Shown: piece after piece, positions 1-11,054 of the stretch
Layout: every line of letters begins with the position of its first letter
How positions within the stretch are numbered: position 1 is the stretch's first letter
From: Hormiphora californensis
Lineage: Eukaryota > Ctenophora > Tentaculata > Cydippida > Pleurobrachiidae
NCBI GenBank assembly: GCA_020137815.1
Contig: CM035358.1
Location: 3,272,292-3,336,291, forward strand
Direction of reading: 5' to 3'
Length of the DNA: 64,000 nt
Translations under genes and position numbers: made by a program
The notes under the pieces: generated by a model
The model's input: the letters and a program-made list of their open reading frames with translations, nothing else
The model's database searches: none
What the model was told of the DNA's origin: nothing

Positions 1-33
1 CCACTGACGTCTACAGTTTCTCTATAATTCTAG

Positions 34-3000
34 TGGAAATCGGGGGACGGACAGAAATATCTCCGCCGGTATGTGTCAACCTCAATGGTGTAGTGCATCG
101 CCATTAGTAACAGTACAGTGGTTACCAGTAACAGTGGTTACCATGGTTACTAGTAACAGTGGTTACCAGTAACAGTGGTTACCATGGTTACCAATCCTCC
201 CTCTCAGGAGGAGACGCGTTATGATCCAGCGTGGAGGCCTGAGTTACCAGACCTGGATTGTTCTGACAAGGACCCAGATAACTCCCTCCCCATGGCTTTC
301 CGGTATCTTGACGTGAGTGTATAATGACCAGAGCTAGTTAAACCGTTTGTTTAATGTCAAGAAAATCGACCTTTGTGGTTTGTACGATTTCCTTTCTAGA
401 TCTTTACGTCTAATTTTCCAGAGAACTTGTAATTTGGTAATGACTAGATAAACCATTATCTTCTCCCCTAATTATCTCTCTCGTGATCACCCTCTCTCTC
501 TCTCTCTCTCTAGTTAATCAAGTCATGTTGGGATGACAGGCAGGGTGCCAGACCGTCCTTCACCGAAGTGAAGAAGCAACTTCACCTGATAAACCCCAGC
601 AAGGTAACAGGAGTTGTATATTTTGCTATAGCGCAAATCATTGCTAGTTTTACTCTGACTCACGTTAATTCTATTGTAGGAGAACCCTGTGGACACGATG
701 ATGAAACTCATGGAGAAGTACAGTAAACATTTGGAAGCCATGGTTACCGAGCGAACTCAGGAGTTAGTGGAAGAAAAGAAGAAAACAGATCGACTCCTCT
801 ACGGTAAGAAAACTTTCTTCTACTAAACTTCCAATAAAATATTCCATCGCTTTGTAGATTGCTACCCCTGGGGGGTACGTCACCTTTTTTTTGCCCACTG
901 CCCACATTATTCTTAAATTTTGAATTTGCCCACATGGGCAAAAGTGGGCAAAAGTGGGCAAAAGTAGGCAAAAGTAGGCAAAAAAAATTAAATCCATAAA
1001 AAATATATGCTATCAACCAGGTAATCGTCTGTGACAAAGGTTTTTCACCACTAATGTCCTCCTAGAGGTCCCCCCTATCGATTCCAACCGATAATTTATT
1101 TGCTCAAGGTTGATAAGGCTCCATATCCAACTGGGAAAAATGGGCAAAATATGTTGGTAAAATTAGGAAAATTGGTCATTTTAGGCACGTTTCTCACATA
1201 ATTGGAGTGGAAAATTTTTCTGGTTTTTCTGGGACCCCATTGGAGTACAATGCAAGTGGAAAACCTTTGTTATGTATCAGTTCCCTAAATAGCCCCAAAA
1301 TGACGAAAAATCACTGGCCTTTGCCTAATTTTGCCAAAAATTTTTGCCCACTTTTGTCCAGTCGGACATGGAGCCTTATCAACCCTAAGTCATAAGTAAG
1401 TACATTAATTATCGGTTGGAATCGATAGAGGGGACCTCTTGGAAGACATTGGAGGTGAAAAACATTTGTCACAGAGGGTTTTCTGGTAAAGTTTTGATGC
1501 TTATAATATTTTTGCCCACTTTTTGCCCACTTTGCCCACATTATACCTGTTTTTTGAGATTTCAGTTTGCCCATGTGGGCAAATGTGGGCAAATGTGGGC
1601 AAAAAAAAAGGTGACGACCCCCCCCTACCCCTCCCTAAATCATAAAACCAATAACCATTTGCATTACCCTTCTCCCAGCTATGTTGCCGAAAGCTGTGGC
1701 AGAGGATCTAAAGCAGGGTAACCCTATCTTGGCTGAAAAGTTCGATTGTTGTACCATCTTCTTCAGTGACATTGTGGGATTCACCCACTTGAGTAGCAGC
1801 TCAACACCCCTCCAGGTAACTAGTTAGAGGCAGGTAACTAATAGGGGCAGATAACTAATAGGGACAGGTAACTAATAGGGGCAGGTAACTAATAGGGACA
1901 GGTAACTAGTTAGGGACAGGTAACTAATAGGGGCAGGTAACTAATAGGGGCAGGTAACTAATAGGGGCAGGTAACTAATAGGGGCAGGTAACTAATAGGG
2001 GCAGGTAACTAGTAGGGGCGTGAACCATTACTAGTTTGTTGTACAACTATGTTTCATGTAAACCCAGTTCCCAGGTGTGATATAACACTCCTCTTCAACA
2101 GGTTGTAGAACTGTTGAACCAGATGTACACTGCCTTTGATAGCATCATTGATGAACATGATGTATATAAAGTTGAAACCATCGGAGATGCCTGTACGTGA
2201 GATTCAATTACTTTTATTACTCTGCTACTACCCCCCCCCCCTCCGTAATTGCCTTGCTCGATCCTATTTCCGCGACGTCCCTAACACTCCCCTATTCTAT
2301 TTCTTTAACCCACCCCTAGACCCAACATCATCTCCCTATTCCCCCCTAACCCTACTCCGATCCCCCCTAACCCTACTCCGACCCCCCCTAGCCCTACTCA
2401 CCCCCCGGCCTCCACCCCCAACCCTACTCCCTAACCCTACTCCCCCTAACCCTACTCCCCCTAACCCTACTCCCCCCTAACCCTACTCACCCCCCCCCCC
2501 CCTAACCCTACTCCGATCCCCCCTAACCCTACTCCCCCTAACCCTACTTCCCACTCTTTCAGATATGGTGGTTAGTGGTGTACCCAACAGGAACGGAGAC
2601 AGACACGCAGAAGAGATTGCCACAATGGCTCTCAAGATTGTCTGTTTCTGCCGGGGGTTCCGTGTGCCACATCGACCTGAGCAGATTGTTAATATCCGGG
2701 CGGGCATCCATTCTGGTTCTGTGGTAACCGGAGTCGTGGGTCTCAAGATGCCGCGGTTCTGTTTGTTCGGTGATACCGTCAATATGGCCAGTCGAATGGA
2801 GAGCACTGGAGAGGGTACGTCTCATTAGTAATTAGTTATTAGTTAATTATTGATAACTATAATTATCAGTACTAGCTGTGTATTCAATGCCCATTCTCCC
2901 CTTTACAGCTCTGAAGATTCAAGTGAGTCCTGATACCCATGTGATCCTAAAGGATGACCCTGAGTTTACCTTCCAATACAGAGGACCAATCACAGTCAAG

Positions 3001-3666
3001 GTAAGTTACTCCTTCATAAACACAACTGCTCCTTCATAAATATAATTGTTGCCAAATATTAACAATATGGCCTACTAGGGTAAGGGAACAAAGGAGACTC
3101 ATTGGCTGCTAGGAAAGAAGGACCTAAACATTAATCGATGTCTATCCCCTGGAGCCCACAAGAGGATATTCAAGGGCAACAAACATGTTCCGCCGCCCAA
3201 CCCCCTCACGCCAAACTCGTAAGTTTTCCAAGAATGCCTAGCATGTAGAAATAACAATTGTACAATTTGGGTTAAATCTCCTGATCATTTCTAGATCACC
3301 ATCCCTTGAATGAAAGTCTGACGAAAGCGAGGTAGCTCAGAGTGTGTGAGAGAGTTGTTAAAGCCTGGGATGTTGCTTTAGATGTTGGGTTTTTAAGTAA
3401 ATAAAGCATTCGTAATCTTCCTTACTATTACCACACAGAATTAATTTCTAAAGTTAACACCACCCAGGCCCGAGCCGCTGCCACCTGCAAAATCGGAACT
3501 GTCACCGCCCCCATACTCACCAAAATGTAACGGCAATGGTAGCACCCCAAATAATAACGGTCCCAGTCCCTTCGACATTAGTCTGGAGGATACCCCCTTC
3601 CTGAGGGGCTCAACGGAGAGGGAATCAGCGACATCCCGAGACCATCTTCTCGATCCAAGGGTCTGA
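34..3666 (+). CDS. Receptor-type (membrane) guanylyl cyclase, 3' part, cut by the window edge
   Basis: Makes cGMP from GTP on the cytoplasmic side of the plasma membrane. Exons: 34-68 (tentative), 208-312, 514-603, 680-803, 1679-1815, 2102-2192, 2563-2814, 2909-3000, 3079-3218, 3468-3666; phases agree from 208 onward. The order is: end of the kinase-homology domain ([16 protein letters not shown]), a dimerisation helix ([20 protein letters not shown]), then the cyclase domain. Catalytic signatures are intact: metal-binding FFSDIVGFT, guanine-recognising Glu in VETIGDAYMVVSG, and Cys plus Asn/Arg in [15 protein letters not shown]. The last exon encodes a Pro/Ser-rich tail ending DPRV. The extracellular and transmembrane parts lie left of the window, so the ligand class is unknown. 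Reading through the last donor gives an immediate stop at 3220-3222. Family assignment is secure; orthology to a particular receptor is not. Confidence 0.93.
870..1624. mobile_element. Foldback element in a guanylyl cyclase intron
   Basis: The two halves are reverse complements around a centre near 1245: the left arm has gggcaaaagtgggcaaaag and the right arm has gcccacttttt-type blocks, and both carry a sequence like atcgattccaaccgata and its complement. The ends pair as GGGGTACGTCACC and GGTGACGACCCC. The direct repeat ctacccct flanks it at 862-869 and 1625-1632, consistent with an 8-bp target duplication. No open reading frame of note, so it is non-autonomous. Confidence 0.8.
1812..2016. 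repeat. Minisatellite built on a 5' splice site
   Basis: About a dozen copies of a unit of roughly 17-18 bp, with core caggtaactaatagggg, start exactly at the exon 1679-1815 donor, which reads CCAG|GTAACT. Each unit therefore repeats a donor-like CAG|GTAACT. Confidence 0.9.
2310..2550. repeat. CCCTAACCCTACT-type tandem repeat in an intron
   Basis: An irregular array of ccctaaccctactc(cg) units in the intron before the exon at 2563. It resembles the telomere repeat CCCTAA by composition only. The period is irregular and there are no uniform 6-mers. Confidence 0.8.
3400..3405 (+). promoter_or_regulatory. Possible internal polyadenylation signal (AATAAA)
   Basis: AATAAA inside the last intron of the guanylyl cyclase, about 180 bp after the in-frame stop created by reading through the donor at 3219. 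This suggests an alternative shorter 3' end without the Pro/Ser tail. Inference only. Confidence 0.4.
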
Positions 3667-4399
3667 GAGACAGTAGTAGTTATTACACAAGAAAATTAAG
3701 AGATAGAGAGAGAAATGAGAGTTTTTGTACGAATTCAGATGAAACTTTTTGAGTGAACGTGTGTTACAAACTGGTTTTTATGTAGCGTGTACGTTTGAGT
3801 GTGTATCAAATATATGATTAGGAAAGTTCTACTACAACAAACTACTTGACCCGCAATATAAACACTTTGATTATCGAGAGCTTTAGAAAGACTGAGAGAA
3901 GTTATATATAGAAATATACAACATTCTTTATTTTTCACACAACTGAGAAGAGTAAATTATTGAAGATTATTTTTATTGAAGCAGCACCTCTTGTAAGATA
4001 GTGTAATTGTGGTTTAAACTGTGATAACTCTGACACGTTTTAACACTGTTTCTATTACATAAGGAACGGTTTGAGTAAGAGGTCTTATGTAGATTCTGCA
4101 GGCCCTCTAGAATTAGAATTAGAAAATGGGAGATGGCTGTCAGAGCATTGACAATGACAGGGATGTGACAGTGGAGAGAGATCTTGTTCAGCGCCTCACG
4201 TAATGGTGTTATAAAATGATTTCAAAATTGCAGCTTTTAGCCTGCTTTCATAGTTTAATTGACGCCTTTTAACTTTGTTGTTGAGCTCTCACCAAATTGG
4301 TATATTTATTTTGAGATATATGCCGCCGATGCTGGCTTTTATATTTTACACTGCAAATTATGGCGCGCGGGCTTGTAGTCCCGCCGCGCGCGTTACAAG
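3667..4399. other. 3' UTR and intergenic DNA
   Basis: AT-rich sequence after the cyclase stop. It probably holds the 3' UTR. No further gene is seen before the foldback element. Confidence 0.5.
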
Positions 4400-4408
4400 A
4401 ATCTTTCT

Positions 4409-5380
4409 ACGGTGGCAGATTCCGGCCAAGAGTTTTTTTCAATCAAGTGAAATATTTTTGTTTGAAGTTTTATAAAAAAATTATTTCAAAATAAAAATAA
4501 ACATGTCGTTAAAATTATTGGCCGGAATCTGCCACGCGAGTGGCAGATCTCGGCCAAAATTCTAAAAAAACCTTGGCCAGAATCTGCCAACCACGTGGCA
4601 GATTCCGGCCAACAAACTGAAACTTACTTATATCAAAGCGAAAACCGCTGTACCCGACTAATTTTGATACGCTGAATCACGTAAGCAACTTTTCCAATCC
4701 CTCAGAGGTCGGGAAAGTGTCCTAATTGAGCATAATAGGGTCTAATTGACCCCACTTACAACTTTTCACCTGGAAACGATAGACGCTTATGTGAAGGCAC
4801 TTTTCCGACTAATTTTGATAAGCTGAATCACGTAAGCTATTTTTCAAAGCCCCCCAAGGTCGGGAAAGTGCCCTAATTGAGCAATTAAGGCCAATTAGAC
4901 TTAATTATACTTAATTAAGCCAAATTCCCGACCTCGGAGGGCTTAGAAAAGTTGCTTACGTGATTCAGCGTATCAAAATTAGTCGGAAAAGTGCCTTCAC
5001 ATAAGCGTCTATCGTTTCCAGGTGAAAAGTTGTAAGTGGGGTCAATTAGACCCTATTATGCTCAATTAGGACACTTTCCCGACCTCTGAGGGATTGGAAA
5101 AGTTGCTTACGTGATTCAGCGTATCAAAATTAGTCGGGTACAGCGGTTTTCGCTTTGATATAAGTAAGTTTCAGTTTGTTGGCCGGAATCTGCCACGTGG
5201 TTGGCAGATTCTGGCCAAGGTTTTTTTAAAATCTTGGCCGAGATCTGCCACTCGCGTGGCAGCTTCCGGCAATAATTTTAAGGACATGTTTATTTTTATT
5301 TTGAAATAAAATTTTTATAAAACTTCAAGCAAAAATATTTCACTTGACTAAAAAAACACTTGGCCGGAATCTGCCACCGT
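4409..5380. mobile_element. Long foldback element with 9-bp target duplication (Mutator-like)
   Basis: A 972-bp near-palindrome centred near 4895. Its ends are ACGGTGGCAGATTCCGGCCAA and the complement, and the arms share long blocks such as gctgaatcacgtaagcaact. The direct repeat aatctttct flanks it at 4400-4408 and 5381-5389, a perfect 9-bp target duplication. Nine-base duplications with long terminal inverted repeats are typical of Mutator-like elements. There is no transposase, so it is non-autonomous. The motif ggccgaatctgcca-like recurs six or more times within the arms. Confidence 0.88.
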
Positions 5381-5836
5381 AATCTTTCTTTACTTCTCAA
5401 GTTAAGCGCGGCGGCGGAAAATTTTCTTAAAATTTCAAAAATTGTGCTCCAAAATTTCTCGTCGTTCCTGCATTCGTTTCTTCCGCATTCCTGCACCCCT
5501 GAATCACGTTTTTCGCAGTATATACCTCAGATCACGAACCTTATCACATAAATTTCCTTCATATTTGTCTCAGGGTGATTGGATTTCGCATTTTGGTGAG
5601 GCGAAAAAGGAACTGTGAGGGCTGCGGAGTGCAGGCTGCCCGTTGCACTAAAGCGTGTTAGATGAGCGCCTCCGTAACCAAATAATAAGTGCACTCTTGT
5701 GGTATCACTTGGTCCAGTGGTGGAACCGGAGAGGAGGGGGGGTGACATTTTGGCCAAAATGAGCTCAAAACACTGCCCAAAATTTTCCGGGCTTCGCTGT
5801 CTCTCCGCCCGAATTTGAAAAATGATACCTTTAAGT

Positions 5837-6050
5837 GAGAGAGGATAGCGGAGATTTTCTTAACAAATTATCGGGGTACTCCTTGGTGGCCTAAGTTCAT
5901 TGCAGAGGCCCATTAATGGTGCGTCTCGCATGTGTTAGCTCGATTTTCAAAAACATGCTAGACTCTAGAGACAAGCGGTTTTCACTAAAGTTTTAGTTAG
6001 CCATCAAGGAGTACACAGATAATTTGTTAAAAAACCCCTGCTGTTCTCTC
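5837..6050. repeat. Small inverted-repeat element
   Basis: The left arm (gagagaggatagcgg, ttaacaaattatc, gtactccttggtggc) is matched in reverse complement by the right arm (gccatcaaggagtac, gataatttgttaa, ctgttctctc) around a loop of about 100 bp. A related direct repeat, cgctgtctctccgcccgaa versus cgctgtctccccgcccgaa, flanks it near 5793 and 6107. Confidence 0.65.
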
Positions 6051-6963
6051 TTCAAACAATGAAAACATCGACTTTTTGGCCTAAACACAAAAAATTTTCT
6101 CGGGGTCCGCTGTCTCCCCGCCCGAAGTATGGAATTTTACTGGAAAAATATATTTTACTGTAGAAAAAAACCTACAAGCCAGGCCAACGGTCGTGTGACC
6201 TGTGTGTTTCGGAAAAGCTGGAAATCTTGAAAATGGTTGGGGACACTAGATTACTGAACTCAAGACGGGAATTGACGGGGAAATGTAGGCACCAAACCAG
6301 ATGGAGACTACCCCGTCCACCAAATGGCTAGAGTGTACAATACCACAGAGAGAGAAAGGGGCAGCCATAGATCTGTGTCCCCCAAACTCCCCCTGACTGT
6401 TCCCATGTGTTTTTTGAGTGTGTAGTGAACAATGCACGATGTAATCCGACACTTTACACAACATTGATCCTGTGTTGGGTAGCACCCTAGTTTAGATGTT
6501 TTCTGACCCTTATTCACTAGTAGTTACATTCATCGGTTTATTAATATTGATATTAGATTTATATTGTATAACCCTAACATTCTGCATAGCACTGATGAGC
6601 GGAATGTTACATTCTGTGAAACATATGTTTGCGTAAATCTCCGTGTTTCATTTCTACTAAGTTCATAAGTTCAAATATAAGTTCAATTCACCTTCAAATC
6701 TCCTCACAGTTCATGTTTCCCGGTTCACATCACACTTCATCACATCAACGTCATGACTCCTCAACAGACACAAGTAATATAGTTTTATCTGATCAATCCT
6801 CCCTTTCAATATTTAGTTTGCTGCATTAGTTATCATAATAGCTATTTTCAATATTCAATTCTGGGTTAACCCTTTCGATGTTTAGGGTATTTAGTAGATT
6901 TAAAATGCATTTTCAATATTCAACTCTGGGTTGTGTTAACTCATTTGAAACTTCTCTGTGTAG
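6051..6963. other. Intergenic, nothing recognised
   Basis: Unique-looking AT-rich sequence upstream of the SAR1 exons. It probably includes the SAR1 promoter and the missing first exon, but no motif decides either. Confidence 0.4.
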
Positions 6964-9150
6964 GTTCAGGGAATACCAGACGCGATGTGGCAGTTCTTTG
7001 ACTTGGGTCTTTGGTATTCTCAATTATCTTGGTGAGATATATTGCCCCCTTTCTCCGAGATACTGACTGAATTAATTTCCGAATTATAATATCCAATGAA
7101 ATGCAAAAATAAACATTAAACGAGCATGCATTATCTTTTTATTTTTCAGGTTTGGCAAAGAAATCAGGAAAGTTGTTGCTCCTCGGGTTAGATAATGCCG
7201 GTAAAACAACACTTCTACAGATGCTTAGAGATGACCGGTTAGGAACCAACGTACCCACCCTGCATGCTAGTGAGTTTCTAGTTAATTTATTCGTTCATTT
7301 CAACTCGCGTTCTCAGAAGGCCACGCTGTTTATATATTAATTCCTGGAACCGGCAATGATCCATAGTATACAAGGGACAAGGGTAGTTTAATATGAAGTG
7401 TCCTCCAATTTTAGGGAATTCCTTTTGACCTTGCTGAAACCCAGCGCCTACTTCAGAAATTCAGTTTGAGAATATTATAACTAGATTTTGGGAGATGAAT
7501 TGCTATCCTCCTTATTTTACACGTAGAATTGGTTGCTCTTAGACTTTGAGAACACGGAGAAAGCAAAACATTTTTAGATCATTATTTGCCCTAAAGTGGG
7601 TTTTAAAATTGAGAGAGAAATTAGAAAGCTGGCAGTTTATTTTAGTGTCCATCTACAACCGGACTTGAATGTGGATACTAAAAAAGTGTTCTGGCTACCC
7701 TCTGATACACCTTCCGTGATTCAAAATCCTTTTCTGTGTGATTCTACAAGTGTAGTCTGGGCCCTGGGGTGTAGTCTTTGTTACCGCATGTGAAATTATT
7801 ATAGGGAGAGAGAGAGAAAAAAGAGAGAGAGACCGCTCAGAACGCGTGCTTTCTCTCTACTCCAGCTCTCTCTCTCTCTACATGTGTGTAAGCGTGTGTA
7901 TTGCGGTGTGTAACATTAACCCCCTGATGCGTACTGAGTGTGTGCCTGTGGGTCCAATTATAAATAACTCTCCCCTTCTCTCTCTCCAATTCACACTCAC
8001 ACAACCTAACAAGCAAAACTCAATAGTACACTTTCACACTATGAGATGGGGTAGTATTTCAATCCTAGAGAGATGGGGGATAAAACAGTAGATTTAAATA
8101 CTTTTTTACACGCACACTCAAATTATACCACCTCAGATTTCTTAGAATAACACTGGAGTAGTCCATAGTACCCCTACACAGGACATGAGAGAGATCAGAG
8201 AGACTTCATTATTGAATTATCCTTCACATCTTAATGCCACTCTGTCCCTCCTTTTCTCTCTGCTTCTCCAGTGCAGGAAGTGGAACTTCTTATCCCCTCT
8301 GCTATCTTACTACCCTCTCCCTGCTATCTCACTACTCTCTCCCTCCTATCTCCATCTATGACGTCCCTTTTATGTCACACAAGTTGCTCTTGTAAAACAA
8401 GATTTGCTGGATCAATGACGCAAGAGGCTCCCTTATCGCTAGTTTTGCAGAGTTGCGCGCAATTGTGAGTGACAGATGTCAGCAGTAGGGGTGCGCGTTC
8501 AAGCCATAATAGAGGCTACGTGTTACCTTTCAACCTACATTCGGATCTTCTGTCGATCCAAGTGATTCCCGTTATTTTCAACCTGGATTTGTAATGTTTA
8601 CATGTTTTCAGCTTCTGAAGAATTGACGCTCAACAACATCAAATTGACGACATTTGATTTGGGTGGCCACACACAGGGTGAGTCAGTTAAAACACAACAT
8701 TTTAGTAGTCCATCATTTGACTCTGGATTGTTGTCTAACTTTATCACTCTAATAACTAACCCCCTCCTCCTCCTCTTTCAGCTCGTAAGATCTGGAAGGA
8801 CTATTTCCCTGTTGTTGACACCATTGTTTTCATTATTGACTCTGTTGATCGGGAAAGGTTTAATGTCGCTAAAGAGGAACTGGACGCTCTTCTGTCCGAC
8901 GAACAAATCGCCCATCTGCCCATCCTAATTCTTGGAAACAAAATCGACTGTCCTGGTAAGAGAGACAGCAAAGTCATGATAATTTTTTGAAATGTTTCGA
9001 CAGTTTTATTCAAATAATTGTAGTTAGTTTCGTTATTTCAATGTTGTTCCCACCAGGAGCCGCTGGTGAAGACGAAGTGAGGCACGTTTTCAGCCTACAC
9101 GGACAAACTACTGGAAAGGTAACTCTCTTTCTTCCTTTCTCTCTCTCTCT

Positions 9151-9224
<74 letters not shown>

Positions 9225-9358
9225 AACCCCGATCCTCTCCCTAGGGTACCATCCCCCGAAAGGACCTCCAGACGCGACCCATTGAACTCTTTATGTGTTC
9301 TATCCTGAAACGACACGGCTACGGTGAGGCCTTCCGATGGCTTTCACAGTACCTATAA
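6964..9358 (+). CDS. SAR1: SAR1 small GTPase (COPII coat assembly)
   Basis: SAR1 is the ARF-family GTPase that starts COPII vesicle budding at the endoplasmic reticulum. Exons: about 6964-7031, 7150-7269, 8612-8677, 8782-8955, 9057-9118, 9245-9358; all joins keep frame. Motifs in order: hydrophobic amphipathic N-terminus ([19 protein letters not shown]), P-loop GLDNAGKTT, switch I PTLHATSEEL, DLGGH, NKID, and the SAR1-specific C-terminus [19 protein letters not shown]1 has no myristoylation site, as expected. The first exon is certain only from about 6998; the start codon is unresolved. In this frame the sequence is open up to an ATG at 6878, which would give an N-terminus about 30 residues longer than usual, so a small upstream exon spliced at 6963 or 6979 is more likely. 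Confidence 0.93.
9140..9215. repeat. (CT)n microsatellite in the last SAR1 intron
   Basis: An almost uninterrupted ct dinucleotide run fills the intron between exons 9057-9118 and 9245-9358. It also forms the polypyrimidine tract. Confidence 0.9.
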
Positions 9359-9721
9359 AGACAACTGATGCAGAACAAGACTAGTGTTGATACGAGGAAC
9401 CCGGCGGGCTCAAATTGTTAATGGTGATTGTAGGATGATCACTATGCGCTATAGTTTTCTGTGTTAATGTGTATGAATTTCTGATATATCTGAGGCACAT
9501 CCATACAAATCCAGGGACTGACATGATGAGAGAGAATGGGTTTTGTTGGGCCATAATCTTATTCTGTCTTGAGAGGGGGTGAGATAGTGAGTGGGATTAT
9601 TGGGAGAAAATGAGAGGGTGGAAGTTAGTGATATTGTGTGTCTGTATGAGTAAGTGTCCACCTGTAAACTTGATGCTATGTTAAGTTTAATTAACTGATG
9701 TGTTTAATGATTCCCCGAAAT

Positions 9722-9921
9722 AGCGATCCGTAAATAATTCAAGGGGTGCAGGTGTGCCTCACAACTTGGCGCGGGCCTCAGTTTTAAGGGTGACTGCGTC
9801 TATTGACCAACACCAGGTTATTGTGGGTCTAACGACCTTGTCTGAGACAATCTCTCCCACGACACGGCAAATCGTGTTCAGATTATTAGAAGCACACCCC
9901 TTGAGCTGTTAACGGATCGCT
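9722..9921. repeat. Small inverted-repeat element (MITE-like)
   Basis: The left end agcgatccgtaaataattca with aaggggtg is matched in inverted form by cacaccccttgagctgtt with aacggatcgct at the right. It is about 200 bp. No convincing target duplication was found, so the family is unknown. Confidence 0.6.
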
Positions 9922-11054
9922 GAGTTTCTCGTTTTTCGAGCGGGTTGGAAGATAGAAATCTGTAAGGCAGGGTCGACATTGAACTGGACCGCGGAGACAG
10001 AACAAACAGTTCAAGATCCATCTAATCCCAAGATCGGGCGAGAGTGTATCTGGGAGAAAGGGGTGTCACTGACAGACTAAATGACAAATGTAGCCCACGT
10101 GTCTTGTTAGGAGGTGATTGGGACACTGCTTGTTGGGAGGGGACAGTGACACGACAGCTGTACCTTTTCCAGTGAGATGGGGGTATCTGTTAGCTGTAGA
10201 TAGTCTGTCAGGCCAATGCTCTGACCACAGTGCAGTTCTCGTGTGCTCCGCGAAATGAGAATAGGGTCAGGCCAATGCTCTGACAGTGGAAAGGGCAACA
10301 CCTATTATTTATACTAGGCGGATCAGACTGCCGTGTCCCCAATGCTCTCTGAGCGTGGTAAACTTCCCATTTATTGATACTAATTGGATTGGAGTATCGA
10401 AATTATAAAGCATTGTCACTCTCCTCAAAGTCTATCCATCTCTCGGAATAGTTTTAGTGCTTGGTGAGGAATGACGCAACCTCTCGCACTAAGTTGGCGG
10501 CCTCTCTGTGCAAGCGTGGAACAGGCACTGAACTATTTAGTCAAGCACCCTAAGAAGGGGATACTTATTTGGTGCTAAGGTAGCGGCATACTGGCGGGGC
10601 CTTGTTCCTGATACGATCTTTCACGGATCAGTATATCGTTTCAATTTGTCTCTGACGTTTGCAGGATCTGGATATTGACAGTTTCAATGAAACGGATCAG
10701 TTTCTAAATCCCCGAATTCAATTAAAGACTCTTTAATTGTGCCGCTACCTCAGTAAAATTAAAGAACACATCATTTAAATGATTTGAAAAGTCAGACTTA
10801 AAATTTACAATATGGTTACGTAATAAATAATCAAATATTATCTTCCCTCTGTCACTACCTCTCTCTCTCTCTAATGTCTAACTCACTCTCCATCTGTCTT
10901 TCTCTTCCTCTCTCACTCTCTTTCTCTCACTGCAATACGTAACAATATAGCAGAACAAATAATATCAAAAATGCTAAAACAACGAAAACAAAAATACGCC
11001 TACCAGTACTCTCTATGAACGGCTATATCCTATAAAATGTGCCGCCCAATACTC
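9922..11054. other. Gene-poor spacer with short repeats
   Basis: Contains two copies of the palindromic motif tcaggccaatgctctgac (near 10210 and 10267) and an inverted pair ctaaggtagcggca/tgccgctacctcag at 10575-10588 and 10740-10753. No gene is recognised. Confidence 0.45.

Noticed and set aside
2310-2550. Interstitial telomere
   Set aside because: CCCTAA occurs but the unit is an irregular ccctaaccctactcc; not a uniform hexamer array.
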